Assembly (NCBI GenBank): GCA_902619805.1
Contig: CACNGC010000009.1
Coordinates: 1-64,000, forward strand
Source: an uncultured SAR116 cluster alpha proteobacterium
GTDB lineage: Bacteria; Pseudomonadota; Alphaproteobacteria; Puniceispirillales; Marisalimonadaceae
Reading direction: 5' to 3'
DNA: 64,000 nt
Below, one piece after another: positions 27,872-38,356 of this stretch. The translations under genes and the position numbers were made by a program. Numbering within the stretch: position 1 is the first letter of the stretch; every line of letters starts with the position of its first letter. A model generated the notes under the pieces. That model had not been told where the DNA came from. It worked only from the letters and a program-made list of their open reading frames with translations, and ran no database searches.

Positions 27872-28972
27872 TTATGAAAGTCCTAAGACTCTATTTCTTT
27901 GGTTAACGTATGATATTTCAAACTTTGCCATCATACTTCCGCATTCTTTTAAAAATGCTTGATAAGCGTCATCTATTTCTTTAGCTAATGCAGAATGATT
28001 TCTTGTTTCTTCAAAAACTTCTGCTGCGGCCTCTCCAAATGAATCCCATACATCATCATTAAATGATTTTACCTTAGTACCATGTTCATTAATGAGTTTT
28101 GCAAGATACTCACCATTTTTAGCGCATGTTTCTTCATATTGAGCTGCATGTTCTTCCATGGAAGCAGCAGTAATGAGAGCCTTTTCATTATCTGTTAACT
28201 TACCCCAGAAACTTGCATTAAATGCTAAAGCTAGACATGAACCTGGCTCATGCATACCACCTGTGTAGTAATATTTAGCAGCTTCATAAAATTTCATGAA
28301 ATAATCATTGTAAGGTCCTACCCACTCTGTAGCATCGATAGAGCCTGATACTAAATTTTCATATATTTGTCCACCTGGTAATGAGACTGGAGAAGCACCT
28401 AATTTTGACATAACTGTACCACCTAATCCAGGAATTCGCATTTTAAGTCCTTTTAGATCTTCACTAGAGTTGATTTCTTTATTAAACCATCCACCAGCTT
28501 GCGTGCCAGTTCCACCACACGGAAGTGCTTTTAAACCAAACTCACCTGACATTTTATCCCAAAGCTGTTGTCCACCACCAAACTTAATCCAAGCATTCCA
28601 CTCAACAGTAGTCATACCAAATGGTACGGCTGTAAAATAAGCAAAACCAGGATGCTTACCTTTCCAATAATAATCTGCAGCAATGTAAGCTTGTGAATTT
28701 CCAGATGCAACTTCGTCAAAAACGTCAAATGCTCCAACTTTTTCACCTGCAGCAAAGTAATTGACCTTTAACTTACCTTTTGATAACTCTGTAATTCTAG
28801 CTGATAATCTTTGAGCTGATAATCCTAAACCTGGAAAATCTCTTGGCCAAGTTGACACGATATTAATTTCTTTATGGCCTCCTGCTACAGCAGGTGCAGA
28901 TAATGCAGATGCGCCAGCAACACCTGCTACCACGCCAACACCAGCCTTAGATATAAAATCTCTACGTTTCAT
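27872..28972 (-). CDS. TRAP transporter solute-binding protein DctP
   Basis: This is the periplasmic receptor of the TRAP importer. The 366-residue protein begins MKRRDFI, a twin-arginine motif, and has a likely cleavage site near SAPAVAGG (about residue 30), so it is probably exported folded by Tat. The body matches DctP7-like/TakP-type receptors that bind oxo acids or other carboxylates, with AGGWFNKEI, MRIPGLGG and EWVGPYNDYFM segments. The ribosome-binding site GGGAGGA is the strongest in the window, in line with the high level needed for a receptor. The ligand cannot be named from the sequence. Confidence 0.93.
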   Translation of the reverse strand: MKRRDFISKAGVGVVAGVAGASALSAPAVAGGHKEINIVSTWPRDFPGLGLSAQRLSARITELSKGKLKVNYFAAGEKVGAFDVFDEVASGNSQAYIAADYYWKGKHPGFAYFTAVPFGMTTVEWNAWIKFGGGQQLWDKMSGEFGLKALPCGGTGTQAGGWFNKEINSSEDLKGLKMRIPGLGGTVMSKLGASPVSLPGGQIYENLVSGSIDATEWVGPYNDYFMKFYEAAKYYYTGGMHEPGSCLALAFNASFWGKLTDNEKALITAASMEEHAAQYEETCAKNGEYLAKLINEHGTKVKSFNDDVWDSFGEAAAEVFEETRNHSALAKEIDDAYQAFLKECGSMMAKFEISYVNQRNRVLGLS

Positions 28973-29141
28973 TAAACGTCCTCCCTATTAAGTAATTATT
29001 AATTTAAATTTATGCTTACATTACTACACATAATTAATGCTAATAAAAGATAATTATTACATAAAAATTAAATATATTAATTTTAATCAAAATCGCTTAA
29101 ATATTGATCAATAATAATTTTATTTATTTGAAAGTTTAAAA
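28973..29141 (-). promoter_or_regulatory. Upstream region of the TRAP operon
   Basis: This 169-base AT-rich spacer between parC and dctP must hold the dctP promoter. No single -35/-10 pair stands out. A palindrome TATTGATCAATA lies at 29102-29113 and could be a regulator site, but its match to any known operator is weak. Confidence 0.3.
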
Positions 29142-31358
29142 CTAATTAAAAATGGGTGGTCTTGGAAAGCCATTAGGAACCATCCTACCTGCACCACCCC
29201 TTTTACCCTGCCATGTTAATAAATCTTTTTCTGTTCTCTGACGTCCACCAGTCATTTTCCAGATTATTCCATCTTCTTTGTTAAATGTAGTTATATCAGA
29301 CAATGTACCATCTTTATACCTTTGAAGTATAACACCTTTCCCTTTATTTAATTCTGGAACTTCATCTATTGGATATACTAATAGTTTTCTATTATTACCA
29401 ACAACAGCAATAGTATCTCCTTCGATTTTTTTACATACTTTTGCTTTATTATTACCTTTAGAATTTAATATTTGTTTTCCAGATTTTGTCTGTGCAACAA
29501 TATTAGTAGTATTAATTTTAAACCCATGGCCTGATTCAAGCGCTATAACTATATTTCCTTCAAAAAATGGAAAACAAGAGATAATTTTATTTTCTGTTTT
29601 GAGATCTATAGTAAGAGATACAGGCTCTCCAAACCCCCTTCCAGATGGAAGTTTGTTTGCAGAAACACAAAAAAACCTTCCATTGTCTGCAAAGAAAATT
29701 ATCTTATCAGTGGTAAAGGCATGTATCTTAAATTTTTCTTTATCGCCTTCCCTATATTTAAGTTCGACATCATTATTTAAATGATTTTTTTGAGTTCTGA
29801 TCCAGCCTTGATCAGATAAAATTATTGTTATTGGTTCTTTAGTTAAAAATTGATCTTCATCAAATTCTTCAACTAAAGGTAAGTCACTAATTTCTGTTTT
29901 TCTGGATGAAATATCTTGAAAATCTTTCTTTAGATTTTTTATGTCTGCATAAATTTCTTTCCATTGAACATTAATGTTATTTAAAATTTCATTTAGATTA
30001 TTCTGTTCATTTTCTAATTTGCTGAGCTCATTTCTAAGTTCAATTTCCTCTAATTTTTTAAGTGAACGTAGACGCATATCTAAAATAGCATTAGCCTGAA
30101 TTTCGTTAATCTTAAAATATGATATTAAAACAACTTTAGGATTGTCTTCTACTCTTATGATTTCAATAACTTTATCAAGATTTAAATATACAATTATATA
30201 ACCATTTAAAATGTTAATTCTATTTTCAATTTGATTTAATCTATATTTACTTTTTCTCTGCAGAATGATTTGTCTATGATCTATCCAAGATTTCAGTGCT
30301 TCTTTTAAAGATTTTACACCTGGTATATTTTTATCATCAATTACATTTAAATTAAGGGAAACTCTGACCTCTAAGTCGGTTTTTTTAAAAAGTGTTTCCA
30401 TAATCATTTCAGGTGATAAATTTCGACTTTTTGGCTCAATAACTATTCTAATATTTTCTGTACTTTCATCTCTTATATCAGAAATCATAGGAAGAGATTT
30501 ATTATCAATAAACTCTGAGATTTTTTCTAACAATCTACTTTTTTGAACTTGGTAGGGAATTTCACTTATAATTATTTTCCATTGTCCACCTTTAATATTT
30601 TCAATATTCCATCTAGCTCTTAATCTAAAACTTCCTTTTCCATTTTTGTAAGAGCTTTCAATTGATGATTTTGGTTCAACTAAAATACCTCCAGTTGGAA
30701 AATCTGGTCCTTTTACAAAATTAGAAATCGTAGTATCAGAGGCATTTGGAAATTTAATTAAATGAAGGAGAGCGTCAATTAATTCGTAAATATTATGTGG
30801 AGGAATTGAAGTTGCCATACCTACCGCAATACCTTGCGATCCATTAGCCAATAAATTAGGAAAAGCTGAAGGCAATACAACAGGCTCTTTCCCTTCGTCA
30901 TCATAAGTAACTCTAAAGTCTACCGTGTCTTTATCAATATCAGATAATAATAATTCTGCAGCCTTAGACATTCTTGCCTCAGTATATCTCATGGCAGCTG
31001 CATTATCTCCATCGATATTACCAAAATTACCCTGACCATCAACTAATGGATATCTTAATGCAAAATCTTGAGCCATTCGTACCATTGAGTCATAAATTGC
31101 AGCATCCCCATGAGGATGAAATTTTCCCATTACGTCACCTACAACACGAGCAGACTTTTTGAATGATAGGTTATGATTTAGTTTTAATTGCATCATCGCA
31201 AATAAAACTCTTCTATGAACAGGCTTTAAACCATCTCTTACGTCTGGCAAAGATCTTGATGTTATTGTTGATAATGCATATGCAAGGTATCGCTCAGAGA
31301 TTGCTTTTGAAAAAGGAGTAAGGCTTATATTTTCATTTTGTAATTCTTCATTTTCCAT
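29142..31358 (-). CDS. parC: DNA topoisomerase IV subunit A ParC
   Basis: ParC cuts and rejoins DNA to unlink daughter chromosomes. The 738-residue protein has the N-terminal [21 protein letters not shown] segment and the active-site tyrosine in [11 protein letters not shown] near residue 119. A tower and coiled-coil region leads to about residue 480, and then a beta-pinwheel C-terminal domain. The length and the [17 protein letters not shown] context favour ParC over GyrA, which is usually near 870-900 residues. It follows recO by 17 bases. Confidence 0.9.
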   Translation of the reverse strand: MENEELQNENISLTPFSKAISERYLAYALSTITSRSLPDVRDGLKPVHRRVLFAMMQLKLNHNLSFKKSARVVGDVMGKFHPHGDAAIYDSMVRMAQDFALRYPLVDGQGNFGNIDGDNAAAMRYTEARMSKAAELLLSDIDKDTVDFRVTYDDEGKEPVVLPSAFPNLLANGSQGIAVGMATSIPPHNIYELIDALLHLIKFPNASDTTISNFVKGPDFPTGGILVEPKSSIESSYKNGKGSFRLRARWNIENIKGGQWKIIISEIPYQVQKSRLLEKISEFIDNKSLPMISDIRDESTENIRIVIEPKSRNLSPEMIMETLFKKTDLEVRVSLNLNVIDDKNIPGVKSLKEALKSWIDHRQIILQRKSKYRLNQIENRINILNGYIIVYLNLDKVIEIIRVEDNPKVVLISYFKINEIQANAILDMRLRSLKKLEEIELRNELSKLENEQNNLNEILNNINVQWKEIYADIKNLKKDFQDISSRKTEISDLPLVEEFDEDQFLTKEPITIILSDQGWIRTQKNHLNNDVELKYREGDKEKFKIHAFTTDKIIFFADNGRFFCVSANKLPSGRGFGEPVSLTIDLKTENKIISCFPFFEGNIVIALESGHGFKINTTNIVAQTKSGKQILNSKGNNKAKVCKKIEGDTIAVVGNNRKLLVYPIDEVPELNKGKGVILQRYKDGTLSDITTFNKEDGIIWKMTGGRQRTEKDLLTWQGKRGGAGRMVPNGFPRPPIFN

Positions 31359-31375
31359 AAAATAACTCTCTATAA

Positions 31376-32134
31376 TTATAGTTTTTTAATCATGTTTTCT
31401 AATCTGTCTCTAGGATTTGGTAAATTCACAATTCTAGGGTCATTTATAGATAATAATAATTTATTTTTGAAGAAATAAGTTGTTATATTAAGACCCATAA
31501 TAATCTCTTCATGAAGACTTAATCCAATAACTTCTGTACCTCCTAAAAACGTTGGTAATTTTAAGAGTTTAGGAGCGAATTTTCCTGCACCATCCTTAGA
31601 TACTGCTTTGCCAGTTTTTGGACTTACATAAAATAAATTATTTTTTTGTCCTGTTACAGCGCATTGTTTTAAATCTAAAGAAAAACCAATTGATGATAAT
31701 AATCCAATTTCCCATTTCACATACCCTTTAATCCATTGTTTATTATTTACTTCATCATTCATAACAATAACATTTAAAAAAGCCTTTGTTGCATTAAAAA
31801 CTTCATAATAACTTTGTCTTTCAGGTAAAAATTTTTCTAATAAAGAACATAATGAATTTAAAGCTTGTAATTTAAGTTTTTCGTCAAAAATCTTTCCTGA
31901 AATTGAAGAAATTAGTTCAATTTTAAAGTTACCCATTTGTTCAATTATTCTGGATTTCCAATATACTTTAACTAAATTTCCAGGTTGAACACTAGATAAA
32001 ATACTTTTCGTTTTATAATTATTAATCCAACCTACATAACGTCCATGTGTTTCTGTCAAAATATTTATAATCAGACCTTTTTCACCATATTTTTTTGCAG
32101 ATAATATTATACCAACATCATTCCATTCAGGCAT
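31376..32134 (-). CDS. recO: DNA repair protein RecO
   Basis: RecO loads RecA onto SSB-coated DNA together with RecR. The 252-residue protein begins with an OB fold ([20 protein letters not shown]) followed by a helical domain. The central zinc-type cysteines of many RecO proteins are reduced here to a single Cys in [11 protein letters not shown], which is common in alphaproteobacteria. The start overlaps era by eight bases. Confidence 0.92.
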   Translation of the reverse strand: MPEWNDVGIILSAKKYGEKGLIINILTETHGRYVGWINNYKTKSILSSVQPGNLVKVYWKSRIIEQMGNFKIELISSISGKIFDEKLKLQALNSLCSLLEKFLPERQSYYEVFNATKAFLNVIVMNDEVNNKQWIKGYVKWEIGLLSSIGFSLDLKQCAVTGQKNNLFYVSPKTGKAVSKDGAGKFAPKLLKLPTFLGGTEVIGLSLHEEIIMGLNITTYFFKNKLLLSINDPRIVNLPNPRDRLENMIKKL

Positions 32135-33044
32135 TATATTTCAAACCAATAGATGAATATTTAGATGGGTCTTCCATCCAGTTTTTTTTAAATTTTATAT
32201 GCAAAAATAAATGAATTTTGCAATCTAACAATTTTTCAAGTTCTTTACGAGCCAAAGTGCCAATTCTTTTTATATTTTTACCTTGTTTTCCTAATATTAT
32301 CGGTTTATAGCTTTGTTTATTGATGTATATTGTCTGCTGGATATTTATAGTTTCATCAGTATTAATTACCCATTTTTCTGTTTCAACCGTAAGATTATAT
32401 GGTAATTCTTGATTAAGATTTTTAAACAACTTTTCTCTTGTGATTTCAGAAGCTAAAATTGATTGAGGTAAATCTGAAATAGTATTTTCATCATAAAAAA
32501 AAGAGTGCTCTGGCATTTTTATTGCTAAATATTCTAATAGCTTGCTACAACCACTTCCATTTTTTGCAGAAATCAAAAATGTTTCTTCAAAGTCATATAA
32601 ATTTTTAATTTCAGAAATTTTTTTGAGAAGTATTTCCTTAGGCAACAAATCAATTTTATTTAAAACTAAAATTACATCTGGTTTTATTTGAAAAATTTTT
32701 TTAATTATTTCTTTAGTGTTATTATCTATTTTTTTTAAAACATCATGAATAAAAACTACTTTATCAGTTAATTTTAACTCGGACCATGCAGCTGTTACCA
32801 TGGCTTTTTCAAATCTTCTTTTTGGTAAAAAAATACCAGGTGTATCAACAAAAATTATTTGAGATTTCAATTTTTTGGTCAAATGAAAATTATATATCCC
32901 TCTAATACAAAATCTAGTAGTTTGCACTTTATGAGATACTATAGAAATTTTTCTGCCAACTAATTTGTTGATAAGAGTAGATTTACCTGAGTTTGGAATT
33001 CCTACTAAATTAACAAACCCTGATTTCAAGTCTATTTTTTCCAA
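32127..33044 (-). CDS. era: GTPase Era
   Basis: Era is a GTPase that binds the 3' end of 16S rRNA during 30S assembly. G1 is GIPNSGKST (about residues 15-23), G3 is VDTPGIF, and G4 is NKIDLLP. The C-terminal KH domain includes KPIILGKQGKNIKRIG. No ATG is near the N-terminus, and TTG at 33044 is the likely start. A second TTG five codons further in is an alternative. It follows rnc by 31 bases, the classic lepB-rnc-era order. Confidence 0.94.
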   Translation of the reverse strand: MEKIDLKSGFVNLVGIPNSGKSTLINKLVGRKISIVSHKVQTTRFCIRGIYNFHLTKKLKSQIIFVDTPGIFLPKRRFEKAMVTAAWSELKLTDKVVFIHDVLKKIDNNTKEIIKKIFQIKPDVILVLNKIDLLPKEILLKKISEIKNLYDFEETFLISAKNGSGCSKLLEYLAIKMPEHSFFYDENTISDLPQSILASEITREKLFKNLNQELPYNLTVETEKWVINTDETINIQQTIYINKQSYKPIILGKQGKNIKRIGTLARKELEKLLDCKIHLFLHIKFKKNWMEDPSKYSSIGLKYNA

Positions 33045-33075
33045 ATTAATTATATACCACTTTTATCTATTAACT

Positions 33076-33747
33076 CTAAATTTTTATAATATTTAATAAT
33101 TTTGTTGCCGCAGCTTCTTCAGCTTTTTTTAAATTAGCACCTGTTGCAGAAACTACATCATGATTTTTAACATATACAGAAACTTCGTAAATGGGTTGAT
33201 GTTCATTTCCAGATTTATTTAAAATACTATATTTGGGTAGAGTATTATATTGATTTAAACAATATTCTTGAAGTATGGATTTAGGATGTTTTTCGGGTTT
33301 GGAATAAATAAAATCTTTGTCAATGAGATTGTTTATTATAAAACTTTTACAATTTTTTAATCCTGTATCAATGTATATTGCTCCAATTATTGATTCAACA
33401 ACATCACTCAATATAGATTTGTTGTTTTCTAAATTATCACCTTTTTGTGTCTTCAAAAATTTTGAAAGGTTTATTTTTTTAGCATAATTAAATAGATTAT
33501 CCTGGTTAGCAAATTTTTGAAAATAATTATCTAAAACACCCTCTCTGGCTTCAGGAAAAATTTTTAAGAGATATTCTGATAATACCAAACCTAAAACTCT
33601 ATCACCGAGAAACTCTAATCTTTCGTAATTTTTTTTATCAATTTTTAATTTATTTTTTTGAAAACTAGAATGTGTTATAGCCTCTTCTAACAAAGCAATA
33701 TTTTTAAACTTGTAATTAATCTGTTTTTCTAATTTACCTATACACAC
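33076..33747 (-). CDS. rnc: Ribonuclease III
   Basis: RNase III processes rRNA precursors and other double-stranded RNA. The signature ERLEFLGDRVLG with catalytic Glu and Asp is at about residues 42-53. A second acidic motif DVVESIIGAIYIDTG follows, and a double-stranded RNA-binding domain occupies the C-terminal 70 residues. The start is set at GTG 33747, which shares one base with the lepB stop (TAGTG) and has AAGG about ten bases upstream, giving 223 residues, the family norm. A longer frame from TTG 33801 would overlap lepB by 55 bases and its extra residues do not look like RNase III. Confidence 0.93.
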   Translation of the reverse strand: MCIGKLEKQINYKFKNIALLEEAITHSSFQKNKLKIDKKNYERLEFLGDRVLGLVLSEYLLKIFPEAREGVLDNYFQKFANQDNLFNYAKKINLSKFLKTQKGDNLENNKSILSDVVESIIGAIYIDTGLKNCKSFIINNLIDKDFIYSKPEKHPKSILQEYCLNQYNTLPKYSILNKSGNEHQPIYEVSVYVKNHDVVSATGANLKKAEEAAATKLLNIIKI

Positions 33748-34472
33748 TATTCTATAGCCTTGCCAATTCTTGAAAATCTTATTGCTTTGTGCCACTTCCA
33801 AATTTCAAAAATTGAAGCTGAACTATTATGAGAGAAAAAAATAATTTCAGCTTTCCCAATTAAATTTTTCCTTGGAACAAAGCCAACCTCAGGTGTTCTA
33901 CTGTCCCTACTATTGTCTCTATTATCACCCATGAAGAAAAAATGGTTTGGTGGCACTTTGAATAAAATTGTATCGTCAAATGGATCATTATCACTAGCCT
34001 CAATTATCTGATGTGATTTTGATCCTTCAAAAACCTCATCATATTGTGTGAAAACTTTTTCATCACCAAATACGTTTTTCATTATCCCTATATTTGTTTT
34101 AATCCTTTTAGCTTTTTTTGAATTAATATAAAGAATGCCTTCTTTAACTTGTACTGTATCGTTTGGAAGTGCAACCAACCTTTTGATATAATCAATTGTT
34201 TCATCTCCTGGCTTTCTAAAAACAATAACATCTCCTCTTTGTGGAGTTTTATATAATACTCTATCTTTTATTGGTCCCAATCCAAATGGGAAACTATATT
34301 TTGAATAACCATATGAGTATTTCGACACAAATAAATAATCACCAACCAATAATGTTGGTATCATAGAACCTGATGGAATATTAAATGGTTCAAAAAAAAT
34401 AGAGCGAAAAAAAATTGCTATTGAGCCAGCTATCAAAAGTGTCTTAGTTAACTCTTTAAAGGAATTCTTCAT
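33747..34472 (-). CDS. lepB: Signal peptidase I
   Basis: LepB removes signal peptides from exported proteins at the periplasmic face of the inner membrane. The 241-residue protein has a membrane helix at about residues 8-26, the nucleophile Ser36 in PSGSMIPTL and the general base Lys97 in DYIKRLVALP. The C-terminal box FFMGDNRDNSRDSR is typical. It is upstream of rnc with a one-base overlap. Confidence 0.96.
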   Translation of the reverse strand: MKNSFKELTKTLLIAGSIAIFFRSIFFEPFNIPSGSMIPTLLVGDYLFVSKYSYGYSKYSFPFGLGPIKDRVLYKTPQRGDVIVFRKPGDETIDYIKRLVALPNDTVQVKEGILYINSKKAKRIKTNIGIMKNVFGDEKVFTQYDEVFEGSKSHQIIEASDNDPFDDTILFKVPPNHFFFMGDNRDNSRDSRTPEVGFVPRKNLIGKAEIIFFSHNSSASIFEIWKWHKAIRFSRIGKAIE

Positions 34473-34524
34473 AAAATATACTCCAAAGGTATGTGTTCTC
34501 TAAATAATTTACTTTATGCAATAG

Positions 34525-34932
34525 CTAAACATAAGGAGCAAGTGAAATCACAACAAAAGCAATAACAAATGGAGGGTCATCTGACAAAGAAATATCAAAT
34601 TTTAATTTAGCCTTTAAATTTTTCTCTTTTTTTTCAATAAATTGTTTTGTTTTACCCGAAAAAAATAAATATGGCCTACCATTGATATCATTTAGTATTT
34701 CTATTTCTTTAAAAAACAGTCCCTCGCCTCTTGTAGGACTTAGGGCCTTCCAAGTTGCTTCTTTTGCTGAAAACCTTTTTCCAAAATAATTTATAGTGTT
34801 TTTTAATTTACTCTTTGAAATTTTAATCTCATTCTTCCCATAAATACGATCAATAAATTTTTGATCATATTTATTTATAATTTTGTTGAGTCTTTCTAAA
34901 TTTAAAATGTCTGTTCCAATTCCAATAATCAT
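34525..34932 (-). CDS. acpS: Holo-[acyl-carrier-protein] synthase AcpS
   Basis: AcpS moves 4'-phosphopantetheine from CoA to acyl carrier protein. The 135-residue protein has the two metal-binding motifs GIGTDILNLERL (Asp8) and FSAKEATWKAL (Glu58). The length is normal. It overlaps pdxJ by four bases, the pdxJ-acpS-lepB-rnc-era order of many proteobacteria. Confidence 0.95.
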   Translation of the reverse strand: MIIGIGTDILNLERLNKIINKYDQKFIDRIYGKNEIKISKSKLKNTINYFGKRFSAKEATWKALSPTRGEGLFFKEIEILNDINGRPYLFFSGKTKQFIEKKEKNLKAKLKFDISLSDDPPFVIAFVVISLAPYV

Positions 34933-35666
34933 TTAATCGTTTCTGAAATTATTTTACGCATTTTTAATATTGAATTTTCTAACCCTTCAAAAATAGAATT
35001 TGCTATAATAAAATGTCCTATATTTAATTCAACAATATCATTTATAGATACAATTGAACTTACATTATCATAAGTTAAGCCATGACCGGCATGACAATTT
35101 AAACCCAATTTATTTGCAAAAGTAGTGCTGTCAGTAATTTTTTTTAATTCTAATTCAACATTATTTTTTTTTAAGAAGGCATTTGCGTAACTACCAGTAT
35201 GAAACTCGATTGTTTTTACACCTAATTTTTGAGTGGCAATTAATTGATCTTTATCTGGATCAATAAAAAAAGCTATGTTTATATTATGATTAGAGAATGA
35301 TTTAAGAATTTTTTTTAATTTATCAAAATTATTTACTACATCTAAACCGCCTTCAGTAGTAATTTCCTGTCGATTTTCGGGAACAAAGCATACAAATTTA
35401 GGCTTATATTCAATCGCAATATTAACCATTTCTGAGTTTGCTGCAATTTCAAGATTAACAGGAATATTAATAATATTCAAAATATCCTCTAAATCCTTTT
35501 CATTGATATGTCTCCTATCTTCCCTTACATGAACAGTCACTAAATCTGCACCAGATTTTTCAACAATTTTTGCAGCTTCTGAAACTTCTGGATAATTTTC
35601 TCCACGAGCATTCCTCAATGTAGCAACATGGTCAATATTTATGCCTAACCTAACATATCTTTTCAT
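34929..35666 (-). CDS. pdxJ: Pyridoxine 5'-phosphate synthase PdxJ
   Basis: PdxJ condenses 1-deoxyxylulose 5-phosphate with 3-amino-2-oxopropyl phosphate to form pyridoxine phosphate. The 245-residue TIM-barrel protein begins with LGINIDHVATLRNARG and shows VTVHVREDRRHI and LNCHAGHGLTY, all diagnostic. One base overlaps the preceding DUF2062 gene. Confidence 0.96.
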   Translation of the reverse strand: MKRYVRLGINIDHVATLRNARGENYPEVSEAAKIVEKSGADLVTVHVREDRRHINEKDLEDILNIINIPVNLEIAANSEMVNIAIEYKPKFVCFVPENRQEITTEGGLDVVNNFDKLKKILKSFSNHNINIAFFIDPDKDQLIATQKLGVKTIEFHTGSYANAFLKKNNVELELKKITDSTTFANKLGLNCHAGHGLTYDNVSSIVSINDIVELNIGHFIIANSIFEGLENSILKMRKIISETIK

Positions 35667-36199
35667 TACAATATCCTTTTGTTTTTTTTATTTCTTCTTT
35701 TTTTGAACGAAGCAACAAAACTATAAATAACATAGTAAGTTATTATCCAAACCAACGGCGCTATAATAATACCACCTACAAGCATTGGAAAAAAGATCTC
35801 ATATGTTTGGTTCACTATCATGTCAAAATTTATTTCATGAGTTATTTTCTGTAACTTAATATTTGTGAGATAAGTACCAATTTTATATATTAATCCCCAA
35901 ATAAACGGAAAAGTTATAGGATTTCCAACTACTGTTCCAATCAATGCAGCTATAAAGTTACCCCTTATCAAATAAGCAAAAATTACAGCTAAAACAAAAT
36001 GAAATCCGAGAAGAGGTGTAAAAGAAACCATAGCGCCACATGCAAAGCCTGAAGAGATAGCATAATTAGAGTCAGGCAAACGAGCTAATCTTAATTTATA
36101 ATAAGATATGACCCTTTTAACCTTAATTAATAAATTTCTGTAATAAAAATTAAAATTAATTATATAAATACCCCACCTAATCCTTACCTCTTTGTACAC
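35666..36199 (-). CDS. DUF2062 membrane protein
   Basis: The 177-residue protein has two or three hydrophobic segments and the DUF2062 core SSGFACGAMVSFTPLLGFHF followed by GTVVGNPITFPFIW. The family's function is unknown. The predicted GTG start gives a 23-base overlap with rsh, and no better start codon is seen until well into the conserved core, so the N-terminus is uncertain. It sits between rsh and pdxJ. No membrane role beyond an inner-membrane location can be claimed. Confidence 0.85.
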   Translation of the reverse strand: MYKEVRIRWGIYIINFNFYYRNLLIKVKRVISYYKLRLARLPDSNYAISSGFACGAMVSFTPLLGFHFVLAVIFAYLIRGNFIAALIGTVVGNPITFPFIWGLIYKIGTYLTNIKLQKITHEINFDMIVNQTYEIFFPMLVGGIIIAPLVWIITYYVIYSFVASFKKRRNKKNKRIL

Positions 36200-38294
36200 T
36201 TTCTACAAAATGAGACAACCTTATTGCTGCGATTATTTGATTTAAATGATTTAAGTTTCTGACTTCTAAATCAATATTAAATTTATAAAAATCTAAGTCT
36301 CTTGAAACCACTTGGATGTTAGATATATTTCCTTCATTTAAACTTATTATTTTAGTAACGTCTGCTAGACTTCCAGGCTCATTTGACAAAATTGTTACCA
36401 GACTACCTTTATGAAAAGATTCACCCTCTCTTTCCCATGAAATTTCAAGCCATACCTCAGGCATATCATTAAATTTCTCTAGTGCAAAACAATCTAAAGC
36501 ATGAACAGTAATCCCTTTCCCAGTAGTTACAATTCCAACAATCCGTTCACCCGGCAGTGGATGACAACAATGTGCATAATGCGTAGCCATCCCAGAAATC
36601 AAACCCTTAATCTTCATAGTTTCTTGTAAATGCGGTTTTTTTAATATTGGTAATTTATTTTTTAAATTTTCTTTTTCTGGATATAAAAAGTTTAACACAT
36701 CTCTAGATTTTATGTTTCCTTTTCCTATTTCAATCAACAATTCTTCTAAGTCAGAAAGACCAAATGCATTAATAACTTTAATTAAACTTTTTTCATGCAT
36801 TATTTTATTTTGTTGTCTATATTCTTTTTGCAATAATGCAGTACCTAATTGTAAAAATTCTTTTATCTCTCTATTTCTAATGAATCTTTTTATTGCTGAT
36901 TTAGCCTTTCCAGTGATACATATTTCTATCCATTTTGGATCTGGAAACCCACTTTTAGAGGTTAAAATTTCTACTTGATCACCATTTTTAATTTCTGTTG
37001 TTATCAATCTATTCTTATTATTTATTTTTGCACCTACTGCAGAATTGCCAATTTCAGAATGAACAGCGTACGAGAAGTCAATTGCGTTTGCTCCTTTTGG
37101 TAAAATTATTAAATTCCCCTTTGGCGTAAAACAAAAAATTTGGTCATTATACATTTCTAACTTTGTATTTTCTAAAAACTCTTCAGGCTCAGTACTCTCC
37201 TCAATAATTTGAATTAACTCTCTAACCCACTTATATTTTATGCCTTCAGACCATTTTTTCCCCTCTTTATATATCCAGTGTGCAGCAACTCCATTAAGAG
37301 CAAATTCATTCATAATGGAAGTTCTTATTTGTACTTCTATTCTTGTTTTCTTTGGGCCAATTAAGCTTGAATGAAGTGATTGATATCCATTTCTTTTTGG
37401 AGCGGAAATATAATCCTTAAAACGCCCCATTATTGCAGTATATTCTTGATGCAATAATCCTAGACTTTTATAACAGCTAGGAACATTATCAACAATAACT
37501 CTGAATGCCATTATATCAGACAGTTGGTCCATACTTAAATTTTTATATTGCATTTTTTTCCAAATTGAATAACTGCTTTTAATTCTGCCAGTTATCAAAC
37601 AATTGATATCATTTTTTTTTAAAAGAGTTTCAATTTCATTAGTAATGTATGGTATGTTCAATTCATCTTGAGAATATATTAATTTTAGACGTTTTAATAT
37701 TGAGTCACGAGTTTCTGGTTTCAAAACAGCAAAACATCTATCTTCTAATTCTCTCTGTATAGCATTAATTCCTAAACGTTCAGCTAGTGGAGCAAAAATC
37801 TCTAAGGTCTCAAAACAAATTTTAGACCTTTTTGTATCGTTTTTAATGCCATCAATAGTTCTAATATTATGTAATCTGTCAGCTAATTTTACCAACAAGA
37901 CCCTAATGTCATCAGAAGATGCCAACAAAAGCTTTCGAAAATTTTCAGCTTGAGCAAATCCAAATTTTAAATCTAACTTTGATAGTTTAGTAACTCCGTC
38001 AACAAGTTTTGATATTTCAGATCCAAATTCATCTTCAATATATTTTAAAGTAAATTCGCTATCTTCAACTACATCATGAAGAAGTGCTGTAATAATCGTA
38101 GATGTGTCTAATCTCATATTAACTAAATAATCAGCTACAGCTAAAGGATGAGTAAAATAAGCTTCACCACTGCCTCGAAATTGATTTGCATGTGCTTTTT
38201 TTGATAAATTATATGCTTTCTTAATTGCACTCAATGAAGCTAAGTTATCATATTTAGATATTTTTTTATAGAGACGAGATGCTGTAATGATCAT
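36177..38294 (-). CDS. Bifunctional (p)ppGpp synthetase/hydrolase (RelA/SpoT homolog)
   Basis: RSH proteins make and degrade the alarmone (p)ppGpp. The 705-residue protein has an HD hydrolase domain with TALLHDVVEDSEFT near residues 67-80 and a synthetase domain with GRFKDYISAPKRNGYQSLHS near residue 290. A TGS domain (ITPKG-like segment CFTPKGNLIILPKGANAIDF) follows near residue 390, and a C-terminal ACT domain ends the chain. The intact HD motif suggests a bifunctional enzyme, the usual single RSH of alphaproteobacteria. It lies directly downstream of rpoZ, the classic rpoZ-spoT pairing. Confidence 0.94.
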   Translation of the reverse strand: MIITASRLYKKISKYDNLASLSAIKKAYNLSKKAHANQFRGSGEAYFTHPLAVADYLVNMRLDTSTIITALLHDVVEDSEFTLKYIEDEFGSEISKLVDGVTKLSKLDLKFGFAQAENFRKLLLASSDDIRVLLVKLADRLHNIRTIDGIKNDTKRSKICFETLEIFAPLAERLGINAIQRELEDRCFAVLKPETRDSILKRLKLIYSQDELNIPYITNEIETLLKKNDINCLITGRIKSSYSIWKKMQYKNLSMDQLSDIMAFRVIVDNVPSCYKSLGLLHQEYTAIMGRFKDYISAPKRNGYQSLHSSLIGPKKTRIEVQIRTSIMNEFALNGVAAHWIYKEGKKWSEGIKYKWVRELIQIIEESTEPEEFLENTKLEMYNDQIFCFTPKGNLIILPKGANAIDFSYAVHSEIGNSAVGAKINNKNRLITTEIKNGDQVEILTSKSGFPDPKWIEICITGKAKSAIKRFIRNREIKEFLQLGTALLQKEYRQQNKIMHEKSLIKVINAFGLSDLEELLIEIGKGNIKSRDVLNFLYPEKENLKNKLPILKKPHLQETMKIKGLISGMATHYAHCCHPLPGERIVGIVTTGKGITVHALDCFALEKFNDMPEVWLEISWEREGESFHKGSLVTILSNEPGSLADVTKIISLNEGNISNIQVVSRDLDFYKFNIDLEVRNLNHLNQIIAAIRLSHFVESVQRGKD

Positions 38295-38356
38295 TACACT
38301 ACAATATATTATAAAAGATTACTAATCTAGATTAAATGAGTAACAAATTAAAAATT

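Noticed and set aside
33748-33801. A 54-base upstream extension of rnc from a TTG codon
   Set aside because: Its 18 extra residues overlap the end of lepB in another frame and do not resemble RNase III, while the GTG at 33747 gives the normal family length.
38323-38334. Palindrome TAATCTAGATTA between rpoZ and rsh
   Set aside because: It is perfect but only 12 bases long in AT-rich DNA, with no promoter-like context, so it was not listed as a regulatory site of its own.
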